Of a stretch of 33,507 nt of DNA, positions 26,327 to 33,507 are shown in pieces. The DNA is taken from assembly GCA_002734085.1 (NCBI GenBank), contig NVXV01000001.1, positions 660,418 through 693,924 on the forward strand, read 5' to 3'. This DNA comes from Fluviicola sp. GTDB taxonomy: Bacteria; Bacteroidota; Bacteroidia; Flavobacteriales_D; Crocinitomicaceae. The notes under the pieces are model-generated. The model ran no database searches and was not told the origin of the DNA. It worked only from the letters and a program-made list of their open reading frames with translations. The stretch's first letter is position 1. Every line of letters begins with the position of its first letter. The position numbers and the translations under genes were made by a program.

Positions 26327-26588
26327 AAAAGATCAGCTACGAATTAGATAAAGCGTATATACCAGGTTTCAGAAATAGAGTGCCATAGTAACATAACTGG
26401 CAGCTTGTGTCAATGACCACACCATACTATTGCCAAAAAGAAAAGAAGCATCCCTCAATAGTGCCGAAGGTACGACACATTACACCATGTCTTTCCATAA
26501 ATCAAAACATTATCTTTTCATTAAATAACAAATTCAATAAAACCTTTAGTCCAGAATTTCATTAATTTCACTCCATCAAACAAAAAAT
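26327..26588. other. Intergenic region upstream of the arsenate reductase-like gene
   Basis: No gene or clear element beyond the dusB promoter. AACCTTTA near 26540 is the nearest thing to a -7 box for the plus-strand gene at 26589. Confidence 0.3.
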
Positions 26589-27191
26589 ATGTACAAACCA
26601 ATCGAAAAATACTGTCAAAACCTCACAACCAATTTTGATGAAATTAGTGAAGAGCGAAAACAAACTCTAAATAATATCTCTTCCTACATCAAACAAAAGA
26701 AAAAAGAAATAACAAACTTGATTTACGTCTGCACACACAATTCTAGAAGAAGTCACTTCGGACAAATCTGGGCAACTGTAGCTGCTGGTTTTTACAATGT
26801 ACATAGCGTAAACACCTATTCAGCAGGAACTGAACAAACGGCTTTTCACTCCAATGCAATTGAAGCACTTCGTCGAATAGGATTTAAAATCGATAAAGCC
26901 AAAGAAGAACAAAACCCAAAACATGCTGTCAGCTTCGGAGAAAACCAAACCATTATCTGTTTCTCCAAAACACTCGACCACAAAACACTTCCCCAACAAA
27001 GTTTCGCCGCAATAATGACCTGCGACGACGCCGAGCAAAACTGTCCTTTTTTACCTGGCGCAGAAAAAAGAATCGCCACAACCTACCAAGACCCCAAAGC
27101 ATTTGACGGTACTTCTCAAGAAGTTGAAATGTATGATGAACGCTGCAGACAAATTGCTTTAGAAACGCTATACATTTTTTCCCAGCTCTAG
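26589..27191 (+). CDS. Thioredoxin-type arsenate reductase / low-molecular-weight phosphatase
   Basis: 200 residues. The phosphatase loop is C-x5-R: Cys48 to Arg54 in VCTHNSRRSHFGQ. Two further cysteines, Cys145 and Cys152 in CDDAEQNCP, have the 7-residue spacing of Cys82/Cys89 in S. aureus ArsC; the YQDP loop carries the general acid. These features point to arsenate reduction coupled to thioredoxin, instead of simple tyrosine phosphatase action. An N-terminal extension of about 40 helical residues precedes the domain, as in other Bacteroidota members. No arsenic resistance genes (arsR, ACR3) are adjacent, so detoxification is plausible but unproven. Confidence 0.82.
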   Translation: MYKPIEKYCQNLTTNFDEISEERKQTLNNISSYIKQKKKEITNLIYVCTHNSRRSHFGQIWATVAAGFYNVHSVNTYSAGTEQTAFHSNAIEALRRIGFKIDKAKEEQNPKHAVSFGENQTIICFSKTLDHKTLPQQSFAAIMTCDDAEQNCPFLPGAEKRIATTYQDPKAFDGTSQEVEMYDERCRQIALETLYIFSQL

Positions 27192-27248
27192 ATCTCCACG
27201 GATATATTTGTCCACATATTTCTTTTGGTTCGCTATCGCTCACTTTTT

Positions 27249-27580
27249 CTCCACAAATGTCACAAATTTACTCAAATGTGATTACGTGGTGGTGTGCACA
27301 GCTTGGTTGGACTAACACATCCCCTTTTGGGATACCGATATTTATAATTTTAAAATGATATCCACGCCCAACTCATACTCTACAATCCGATAAATCCCAA
27401 AAATCTGTGAACAACAACACACCCTACTCACATCCTACAATTTGAGTAATCTGTCAATTTGTAGACTGCCCCACCCCAACACACTACAATCTGTGTAAAT
27501 CAAACGAATCTGTGGACTGATCTACACCCTACTCACGTCTTGCAATCCAACTAATCCCACAAATCTGTGGACAACAAACC
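27249..27580. repeat. Degenerate repeat block, partly inverted
   Basis: Fills most of the 445-bp gap between the arsenate reductase-like gene and paaZ. Four tandem units begin with TACAAT or TGCAAT at 27381, 27436, 27485 and 27541 (spacing 55, 49 and 56 bp). The shared words are TAATC, AATCTGTGGAC and CACCCTACTCAC. A fifth copy at 27249-27281 lies in the opposite orientation: its complement contains TTTGAGTAA and CATTTGTGGAG, like the unit at 27436. No ORF is present. The TCTGTGGA words resemble those of the GxxExxY arrays. Confidence 0.6.
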
Positions 27581-27636
27581 TCCCTAATTAAACAAACATC
27601 ATTATCTTAGGTGCTCAAAAAAGAATTTCAAAGATT

Positions 27637-29712
27637 ATGCAACAGATAAAAAATTACGTTTGTGGAGAATGGGTTGCCGGAGAAGGCGTTGAAACACCTC
27701 TTTACAACGCTATCACAGGAGAACAATTCGCGGAGACATCATCAAAAGGATTAGATTATGAGGCAATTTTAGCTTACGGTCGTGCGAAAGGAGGAGAGAA
27801 ACTAAGAAAAATGACTTTCCACGAGCGTGGAAGAATGTTAAAGGCATTAGCGCTTCATCTGATTGAGTTGAAAGGAAAATATTATCAATTAAGTGCCGCA
27901 ACCGGTGCAACAAAAATTGATTCGTGGATTGATATTGAAGGAGGAATTGGAAACTTATTTGCTAACGCTTCGCTTCGTCGTCAGTTTCCAGACTTGCCTT
28001 ATTATGTTGATGGTGAAGCAGCTCCACTTTCTAAAAACGGAACTTTTATCGGTCACCACATTATGGTGCCAAAACGTGGTGTTGCAGTACATATTAATGC
28101 ATTCAACTTCCCGATTTGGGGAATGCTTGAAAAAATAGCGGTGAACTTAATGGCAGGTGTTCCAACGGTAGTGAAACCATCAGAATACACTTGTTATTTG
28201 ACAGAGTTAATGGTGCAAGACATCATTGCTTCTAAGATTTTACCTGAAGGTGCATTGCAACTTGTCTGTGGTTTAGGTCGCGGAATTATCGACCATGTAA
28301 ATAACCAAGACGTAGTGAGTTTTACAGGATCTGCTAAAACAGGAAAAATGCTAAAAGCACACGACAGAATTTTAGAAGAGTCCGTTCCATTTAACTTGGA
28401 AGCAGATTCATTAAATGCTACAGTTCTTGGAAAAGACGCTGTACCGGGAACGGCTGAGTTCGATATATTCATAAAAGAGGTTGCCAGAGAGATGACGGTA
28501 AAAGCGGGTCAGAAATGTACAGCGATTCGCAGAATATTCGTCCCAAATAATTTGATGGAAGACGTTCAAAAAGCATTGAGCGATCGTTTGGCAAAAACCA
28601 CGATTGGAGATCCTTCACAGGAAGGTGTTCGAATGGGAGCGCTTGCCACTCAATTACAAGTAGAACGTGTTAGAGAAAGCGTTAACAAACTCGCAGAATC
28701 ACAACAAATTGTGTATGGAAACATGGATGAGTTTGATGTAGTTGGAGCAGATAGAGGCAAAGGCGCATTCTTTTCACCGATCTTATTTGTAAACGACGAT
28801 CCGTATAATAAAACAGATGTACACAACGTGGAAGCTTTTGGCCCTGTTTCGACATTAATGGGATACGAAGACCTAGAAGAAGCGATCCAACTCTCCGAAA
28901 TGGGGAAAGGATCTTTGGTTTCTTCTATCGTTACGGCAGATGATAAAATTGCAAGAGAATATACGGTAAACGCAGCGCACATGCACGGAAGAATTCTTGT
29001 GTTGAACGAGCAATGTGCGAAAGAGAGTACAGGACACGGATCTCCACTACCATTATTAACACACGGTGGACCAGGTCGTGCCGGAGGTGGAGAAGAAATG
29101 GGAGGTAAGCGAGGAATTTTGCATTATCTGCAACGTACAGCCATTCAAGGACATCCCACAACAATTACAGAAATTACGCAGGTATATCAACAAGGAGCAC
29201 AAGGAAACATCACGGATGAGCATCCATTCAAAAAGTATTTTGAAGAATTGAATGTGGGAGATCAATTGATTACAGAAGCACGAGAAATCACGGCGGATGA
29301 TATTGACCAATTTGCGGCATTATCAGGAGATAATTTTTATGCACATAAAAGAGATACTAATTTTGAAGGAACAATGTTCGACGAGCAAGTGGCACATGGT
29401 TATTTCTTAATGAGTGCTACTGCAGGGTTATTTGTTGACAGTTACGACATGAATCCAGTATTATTGAACTATGGAATTGACAATTTACGATTCACGAAAC
29501 CAGTGTATGCAGGTTCAAAAATGCATGTGCGTTTTACATGTAAAGAAATTATTCCAAATGACGTAACAGAAAAAGACGACGACCCAAAAACAAAAATCAA
29601 ACGCGGTATCGTGAAGTGGTTTGTGGAAATGTTGGACGAAGATACGGAAGAGCCATTGGTTGGTTTTGCAACAATTTTGACAATGGTGAAGAAGAAGGAT
29701 CAGTCGGAGTAG
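27637..29712 (+). CDS. paaZ: PaaZ-type bifunctional aldehyde dehydrogenase / enoyl-CoA hydratase
   Basis: 691 residues, near the length of E. coli PaaZ (681). An aldehyde dehydrogenase domain (about 1-525) is followed by a MaoC-like hydratase (about 540-685). Dehydrogenase residues: Cys294 in KAGQKCTAIRR and Glu255 in FNLEADSLN. Hydratase residues: Asp565 and His570 in SGDNFYAHKRD, with the spacing of E. coli Asp561/His566. In phenylacetate degradation the protein opens the oxepin-CoA ring and oxidises the semialdehyde. No other paa genes are near, so its substrate here is uncertain. A possible -7 box TATCTTAG lies at 27603-27610. Repeats lie upstream, and a cassette-like region starts 150 bp downstream. 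Confidence 0.92.
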   Translation: MQQIKNYVCGEWVAGEGVETPLYNAITGEQFAETSSKGLDYEAILAYGRAKGGEKLRKMTFHERGRMLKALALHLIELKGKYYQLSAATGATKIDSWIDIEGGIGNLFANASLRRQFPDLPYYVDGEAAPLSKNGTFIGHHIMVPKRGVAVHINAFNFPIWGMLEKIAVNLMAGVPTVVKPSEYTCYLTELMVQDIIASKILPEGALQLVCGLGRGIIDHVNNQDVVSFTGSAKTGKMLKAHDRILEESVPFNLEADSLNATVLGKDAVPGTAEFDIFIKEVAREMTVKAGQKCTAIRRIFVPNNLMEDVQKALSDRLAKTTIGDPSQEGVRMGALATQLQVERVRESVNKLAESQQIVYGNMDEFDVVGADRGKGAFFSPILFVNDDPYNKTDVHNVEAFGPVSTLMGYEDLEEAIQLSEMGKGSLVSSIVTADDKIAREYTVNAAHMHGRILVLNEQCAKESTGHGSPLPLLTHGGPGRAGGGEEMGGKRGILHYLQRTAIQGHPTTITEITQVYQQGAQGNITDEHPFKKYFEELNVGDQLITEAREITADDIDQFAALSGDNFYAHKRDTNFEGTMFDEQVAHGYFLMSATAGLFVDSYDMNPVLLNYGIDNLRFTKPVYAGSKMHVRFTCKEIIPNDVTEKDDDPKTKIKRGIVKWFVEMLDEDTEEPLVGFATILTMVKKKDQSE

Positions 29713-29867
29713 TTACAGTATAGCCGAATGCAATCAATTACAAACGACTATTATCGGATAATTGATTTGTCTAAACCTTTTGATGCACTTGTTTTATAGG
29801 GTTTTAGTAACTAAATTTGGGTCAAAAGACATAGTGCGGATAAAACACATATGTTTTTTATACACAC

Positions 29868-29874
29868 GTTGTGT
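29868..29874 (+). repeat. attC-like core site before the multicopper oxidase gene
   Basis: GTTGTGT lies within ACACACGTTGTGTGT, itself a small hairpin. It has the same form and distance to the next ATG (24-30 bp) as the core at 32209. The left half of a full site was not found, so this may be a degenerate or array-end site. Confidence 0.35.
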
Positions 29875-29897
29875 GTAACCAAATAATAGTGAACGAT

Positions 29898-32138
29898 ATG
29901 AAACATTTAATTTTAGGCGTAATTTTTTTAACCCTGAGCTCATCTGTTGTGGCCCAAGTTGGGACAAATGGTGAAGATAGAAAGGAAGAAGGTCGAAACA
30001 TAAAAGAGTATAACCTTACTATCGAAGAAAATGAAATAACCCTTGCAGGTGTAACCGCAAACGGAATGACCATTAATGGTGGAATTCCAGGTCCTACGCT
30101 AGAATTTAATGAAGGAGACCTTGCCATAATTAATGTAACCAATAAAATGGATGAAGAAACCTCTGTACACTGGCACGGTTTAATACTTCCTAATTTTTAT
30201 GATGGTGTTCCTTATTTAACTACGCCACCTATAAAACCAAATACTACATTTCAATATAGAATACCTATAAATCAATCTGGTACATATTGGTATCATTCCC
30301 ATACGATGTTACAAGAGCAAAAAGGAGTTTATGGCTCAATAGTCATTCATCCTAAAGAAAAGACGTTGGAATATGATAAGGATTTAGTCGTAGTCCTTTC
30401 CGATTGGACAAACGAAAAACCAATGAATGTACTGCGAAACCTTAAACGAGGAAACGAATGGTATCAGGTTAAAAAAGGGACAGCAGTACCATTAAGTAGA
30501 GTCATCAAAGAAGGTGCACTGGGAGCACAATTTAAGTTTTGGCGTGATAGAATGGAAGGTGCAGATATTGCAGACATCTACTATCCTGCGTTCTTATCCA
30601 ATGGCAAAAAACTTGCAGAATATCCAGAGTTTAAAACAGGTGAAAAAGTACGACTACGTTTTATCAATGCATCTGCTTCATCTTATTATTGGGTGGATTT
30701 TGGTGGTGGTAACCCGATGATAGTTGCGAGTGATGGTGTGGATGTAACACCAGAATATAAAAACCGATTTCTTTTTGCAATTGCCGAAACCTATGATGTC
30801 ATTGTAACCATTCCAGAAGGCACTTTAGAAATTACTGCCACAGCGCAAGATGGTTCTGGTAATACATCCATTCACTTGGGTAGCGGAAAATTGTATCCAG
30901 CAACTGTAATAGACAGACCCGATAAAGTGGCAATGATGAAGCAAATGACAAAAATGGATATGAAGATGGGTGCACCTGCAATGGTGGGCAATCAAAAGAA
31001 AAAGACCCCCGAAATGTTAATGCAAAAGTATGGGATGAAAATGAAAGATGGTCAGATGAAAATGGACATGCAGAAGGACGATAAAAAGCCGATGAAAGAA
31101 GACAGTTCCGTTTTCGATTACAGCACTCGTAAAACCTATTTCAACTATGATTTTTTAAAGGCAAAAGAAAACACGACCTATAAGGCAAACATACCTGTAA
31201 CCGACCTTTTACTTAACCTAACAGGTAATATGCAACGCTATGTTTGGAGTATGAATGGCGTACCACTTTCTGAAACAGATAAGATTAAAATAAAAGGTGA
31301 AGAGGTTACTAGAATTACTTTGAATAACCTAACAATGATGCATCACCCAATGCATTTACACGGACATTATTTTAGGGTGATTAATGAAAATGGAGAGCGT
31401 TCACCATTAAAGCACACGGTCAATGTTCCACCTATGCAAAAAGTTGTCATTGAATTTTATAACGAAGAATATGGTGATTGGTTCTTTCATTGTCACGTAC
31501 TATATCATATGCTGGGTGGTATGGCAAGAGTATTTAGCTATGATACACCACGAGATGAAAGGATGAAACCTTATCCAGTACAAAACCTAATTGACGAGAC
31601 AGACCATTACTATTCGTGGGGAATGCTTCGTGGAGGTTCAAACTTTAATGAACTTTTATTGATGTCGAGCAACATCCGCAACGAATTTGGACTACGTGCC
31701 GAGTTTGATTATAACCAAAATGCCGAGATAGAAGTAAATTATAACAGATATCTCAATGATTGGGTACGCGTGTATGCAGGGGTAAATACCGAAACTTCAA
31801 CACCAGATTCTTATGATACATTTAATACTGTAGGATTGGTTGGAGTTAAATATTTCACGCCTTACAGATTTAATGTCGATGTGAGTATGGACCATCAACT
31901 GCGCCCAAGAATACGTTTAGACAGAGAACTATTGATTTTTCCTAGAATTTTTCTCGAAGGAGAATACGAGTATAGAGCGGATTTTGGATGGGTCAATGAT
32001 TTAGAAAGTGACAAATCTTATGAAGGTGAAACGCAATGGTTAATTGGAGCATCATACATCTTATCTCGAAATTTTTCAATTCAAGGTAATTATAACAACC
32101 GCTACGGTTGGGGTGGTGGATTATTAGTAAGATTCTAA
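29898..32138 (+). CDS. Multicopper oxidase with C-terminal CopB-like barrel domain
   Basis: 746 residues. Signal peptide MKHLILGVIFLTLSSSVVA from the ATG at 29898. The oxidase carries all four copper motifs: HWHG (His91, His93), HSH (His133, His135), HHPMHLHG (His482-His488) and HCHVLYHMLGGM (His531, Cys532, His533, His537, Met542). Between about 340 and 395 is a Met/Lys-rich stretch (MTKMDMKMG, KYGMKMKDGQMKMDM) suited to Cu(I) binding. So it resembles CopA/PcoA of copper resistance. The last ~190 residues are strand-rich: YNQNAEIEVNYNRYLNDW, GLVGVKYFTP, FLEGEYEYRADFGW, ending GGGLLVRF. They resemble CopB/PcoB, an outer-membrane barrel usually encoded by a separate gene, so this looks like a CopA-CopB fusion. 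It is the first ORF of the cassette-like region. Confidence 0.88.
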   Translation: MKHLILGVIFLTLSSSVVAQVGTNGEDRKEEGRNIKEYNLTIEENEITLAGVTANGMTINGGIPGPTLEFNEGDLAIINVTNKMDEETSVHWHGLILPNFYDGVPYLTTPPIKPNTTFQYRIPINQSGTYWYHSHTMLQEQKGVYGSIVIHPKEKTLEYDKDLVVVLSDWTNEKPMNVLRNLKRGNEWYQVKKGTAVPLSRVIKEGALGAQFKFWRDRMEGADIADIYYPAFLSNGKKLAEYPEFKTGEKVRLRFINASASSYYWVDFGGGNPMIVASDGVDVTPEYKNRFLFAIAETYDVIVTIPEGTLEITATAQDGSGNTSIHLGSGKLYPATVIDRPDKVAMMKQMTKMDMKMGAPAMVGNQKKKTPEMLMQKYGMKMKDGQMKMDMQKDDKKPMKEDSSVFDYSTRKTYFNYDFLKAKENTTYKANIPVTDLLLNLTGNMQRYVWSMNGVPLSETDKIKIKGEEVTRITLNNLTMMHHPMHLHGHYFRVINENGERSPLKHTVNVPPMQKVVIEFYNEEYGDWFFHCHVLYHMLGGMARVFSYDTPRDERMKPYPVQNLIDETDHYYSWGMLRGGSNFNELLLMSSNIRNEFGLRAEFDYNQNAEIEVNYNRYLNDWVRVYAGVNTETSTPDSYDTFNTVGLVGVKYFTPYRFNVDVSMDHQLRPRIRLDRELLIFPRIFLEGEYEYRADFGWVNDLESDKSYEGETQWLIGASYILSRNFSIQGNYNNRYGWGGGLLVRF

Positions 32139-32150
32139 AATAAAGGCTAC

Positions 32151-32215
32151 ACACAACATTGTATATACGATAATGCTCCCTATCGGTCGCACTACGCATA
32201 TACTAATCGTTGTGT
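32151..32215 (+). repeat. attC-like recombination site after the multicopper oxidase gene
   Basis: 65 bp. Left arm starts ACACAAC, right arm ends GTTGTGT (perfect complements). The arms continue ATT-GTATATACG against the complement gATTaGTATATGCG, leaving two unpaired bases on one side, then TAATGC against GCACTA. Such a long imperfect stem with extrahelical bases is typical of attC. Core R' is one base off GTTRRRY. Confidence 0.65.
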
Positions 32216-32234
32216 ACAATTAAAAAACTGAATT

Positions 32235-33104
32235 ATGAAATTTTATCTATTATGTTTAACTATTCTAATTTTTTCTGGAGTAATTAAAGGTCAGGATTCT
32301 ATTGATTATCATGACCCAAGATGGTCACCAGATGGTAATCGAGTATTGTTTTATTCCAATCTTAAAGGAAATTTTGATGTTTATCTTTATGATAATAATA
32401 GCGGTAACAACATACAACAAATCACCTCTGACTCAACCTATGAAGGAATGCCTGCTTGGATACCTCAAAGTTCTTTAATCTCCTTTGCATCCGACAAAAA
32501 TGGCAACTTTGATATATACACATTTGACTTAAAAACAAAAGAAATAAGAAATATCACGAATTCGGATGACTTTGAAGGAACTCATAGATGGTCTAGTGAT
32601 GGTTCAAAAATAGCCTTTGAACGAAAAAAAGATAATGCTACTGACATTTACATAATGAACTGGGACGGATCAGGTCTATTTCAATTGACAAATAGTCCTG
32701 CAAATGATTTTGCTCCTTTTTGGTCTCCTGATGGTAAATATATTTTTTATCAATCATCTGAAAGTGGTACTTACCAAATTCATAAAATAAAAATAGACGG
32801 AACTAACAAACAACAATTAACAAAAGGAAAATCTCACAATCTATTAGGTTCATTGTCTGGTGATGGACAAAAAGTATATTTGATATCCTATAAATCAGAT
32901 AAGCCACAAATTTGCGAGCTGAATTTAGATGATAATAGCCTATTAGAAATATCACATACTGATGTGGATAAAATGAGAGCCGAGATATCCCCAAACGGTA
33001 AAATTATACTCTATAATAAAATTGAAAAAGTGAACGGAAAACGTGTATATAGATTATATCAAATAAACGTTGACGGAACAGAAGACAAAATATTCGTTAA
33101 ATAA
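32235..33104 (+). CDS. PD40/TolB-like beta-propeller exported protein
   Basis: 289 residues. Signal peptide MKFYLLCLTILIFSGVIKG. About six PD40 repeats follow, each with the pattern P-x-WSPDG-x(3)-(I/V)-x-(F/Y)-x-S: DPRWSPDGNRVLFYSN, HRWSSDGSKIAFERK, APFWSPDGKYIFYQSS, and weaker copies at about 70, 195 and 245. The fold is a beta-propeller as in the C-terminal domain of TolB, used for protein contacts; no catalytic domain is attached. The ATG at 32235 is 26 bp after the attC-like core. It is the second ORF of the cassette-like array. Role unknown; being a single exported scaffold it may act in envelope stress or as a surface protein. Confidence 0.8.
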   Translation: MKFYLLCLTILIFSGVIKGQDSIDYHDPRWSPDGNRVLFYSNLKGNFDVYLYDNNSGNNIQQITSDSTYEGMPAWIPQSSLISFASDKNGNFDIYTFDLKTKEIRNITNSDDFEGTHRWSSDGSKIAFERKKDNATDIYIMNWDGSGLFQLTNSPANDFAPFWSPDGKYIFYQSSESGTYQIHKIKIDGTNKQQLTKGKSHNLLGSLSGDGQKVYLISYKSDKPQICELNLDDNSLLEISHTDVDKMRAEISPNGKIILYNKIEKVNGKRVYRLYQINVDGTEDKIFVK

Positions 33105-33108
33105 CTGT

Positions 33109-33239
33109 ACACAACATTGGCTATAAGTAATTGCTTGTTCTCGACTACATCTGAAAATCCTCGCAGATTTTCAGTTTGGTGCGTACTTGCATAGTTAAGT
33201 ACTAACCCACGCAACTACTCATAGCCTAGACCGTTAGCC
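33109..33239 (+). repeat. attC-like recombination site after the PD40 gene
   Basis: 131 bp. Left arm ACACAAC-ATT-GGCTATAAGTAATTGC pairs with the right arm, whose complement reads GGCTAAC-GGTCTA-GGCTATGAGTAGTTGC (about 16 pairs in the long stem plus the AAC/GTT end, with bases bulged). Inside are two more hairpins: CTGAAAATC (33151-33159) with GATTTTCAG (33166-33174), and GTACTT (33183-33188) with AAGTAC (33197-33202). Core R' GTTAGCC is at 33233-33239, one base off GTTRRRY. Confidence 0.65.
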
Positions 33240-33273
33240 GATGTACTAAATATATAGAGAACCGATAGACTAA

Positions 33274-33507
33274 ATGAGAATTTTAATAATCATAGTGTTG
33301 AGTTGTATGTTTTTCAACTTAGGATTTTCACAGAAAAGTAAAAGTCTTGACTCAATACAATCATTTACCTGGATTAATTCATTGGCCTATTTGCCTTCTG
33401 TGCATGGAGAATCTGAAATTTATAAATATGAAAACGGAAGAATAAAACACAAATATTCAAAAACGAAGTCAGTTTGGAGGCTAAGATGGAATTCAAAAAA
33501 GCTATTT
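33274..33507 (+). CDS. Secreted protein of unknown function, N-terminal part
   Basis: 78 codons, open at the right edge. The protein begins MRILIIIVLSCMFFNLGFSQ, a clear signal peptide, followed by KSKSLDSIQSFTWINSLAYL and a Lys/Tyr-rich stretch (YKYENGRIKHKYSKTKS). No family is recognised from this part. It is 41 bp after the attC-like core and is the third ORF of the cassette-like region. Confidence 0.6.
   Translation, partial: MRILIIIVLSCMFFNLGFSQKSKSLDSIQSFTWINSLAYLPSVHGESEIYKYENGRIKHKYSKTKSVWRLRWNSKKLF

Larger units (their letters stand above)
29868..33507 (+). mobile_element. Putative integron-like gene-cassette array, no integrase seen
   Basis: Three ORFs in the same direction, each a separate unit. 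After each of the first two stop codons lies an imperfect palindrome beginning ACACAAC and ending GTTGTGT or GTTAGCC (32151-32215 and 33109-33239). Another GTTGTGT core stands at 29868-29874 before the first ORF. Cut points at the G of GTT would give cassettes of about 2341 bp and 1024 bp, the last being open. The orientation of ORF and palindrome agrees with attC sites. No integrase gene is in the window. Confidence 0.6.

Noticed and set aside
26820-27243. Three overlapping minus-strand ORFs across the arsenate reductase-like gene
   Set aside because: They are antisense shadows of a well-supported gene with complete catalytic motifs, and they show no family character.
27381-27580. Regularly spaced repeats that could be taken for a CRISPR array
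   Set aside because: The units vary strongly in sequence and length (49-56 bp), the spacers are not unique regions of constant size, and no cas gene is near.
29713-29867. Complete attC site before the multicopper oxidase gene
   Set aside because: Only the right core GTTGTGT is clear. I could not pair a left arm convincingly; TATAGCCG at 29720-29727 looks similar but lacks the rest.

Overview
The window looks like chromosomal DNA of a member of the Bacteroidota, most likely Flavobacteriales. The DNA is AT-rich. It encodes a PorP/SprF-type outer-membrane protein and two large secreted proteins with type IX secretion (T9SS) C-terminal sorting domains. Several starts are preceded by the Bacteroidota promoter pattern (TTG near -33, TAnnTTTG near -7). 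Shine-Dalgarno sequences are mostly absent. The genus cannot be told from the sequence.

Layout. 0-10 kb: end of a PorP/SprF gene, a LamG-containing T9SS protein (minus), kynureninase, a DUF3108 protein, a fatty-acid hydroxylase, a second T9SS protein (Ig/PKD-rich), and a small lysine-rich secreted protein that shares its promoter. 10-16.6 kb, all minus except one 39-codon ORF: MscS channel, SSB, then an operon transcribed rnpA > S41 protease > O-antigen ligase-like protein, and a DUF983-thioredoxin pair. 16.8-25 kb, plus: rlmN, a small repeat-flanked GxxExxY nuclease-fold gene, purT, an operon of RidA, a TPR membrane protein, free-methionine-(R)-sulfoxide reductase and an Ig-like lipoprotein, then a TPR histidine kinase. 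25.3-29.7 kb: dusB (minus), a thioredoxin-type arsenate reductase/LMW phosphatase, a degenerate tandem-repeat block, and a PaaZ-type bifunctional enzyme. 29.87 kb to the end: a series of one-gene units separated by attC-like folded sites (multicopper oxidase with a C-terminal barrel-like domain, a PD40 beta-propeller protein, and the start of a third secreted protein).

Most genes are ordinary housekeeping or envelope genes. Two regions stand out. First, 29868-33507 looks like an integron-type gene-cassette array: each ORF is followed by an imperfect palindrome bounded by ACACAAC and GTTGTGT or GTTAGCC, in the orientation expected for attC sites, and no integrase is visible. Second, 17893-18645 is a GxxExxY gene (PD-(D/E)XK fold) bracketed by arrays of a short CACAGAG/CAGAGG repeat in opposite orientations, including a perfect 17-bp inverted pair; it resembles a small mobile or repeat-maintaining unit. 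A related-looking repeat block without a gene lies at 27249-27580. A CRP/FNR-like palindrome also sits exactly where a class II activator site would be expected in front of the DUF983-thioredoxin pair.

All calls come from reading the sequence and from family knowledge; no database search was run.
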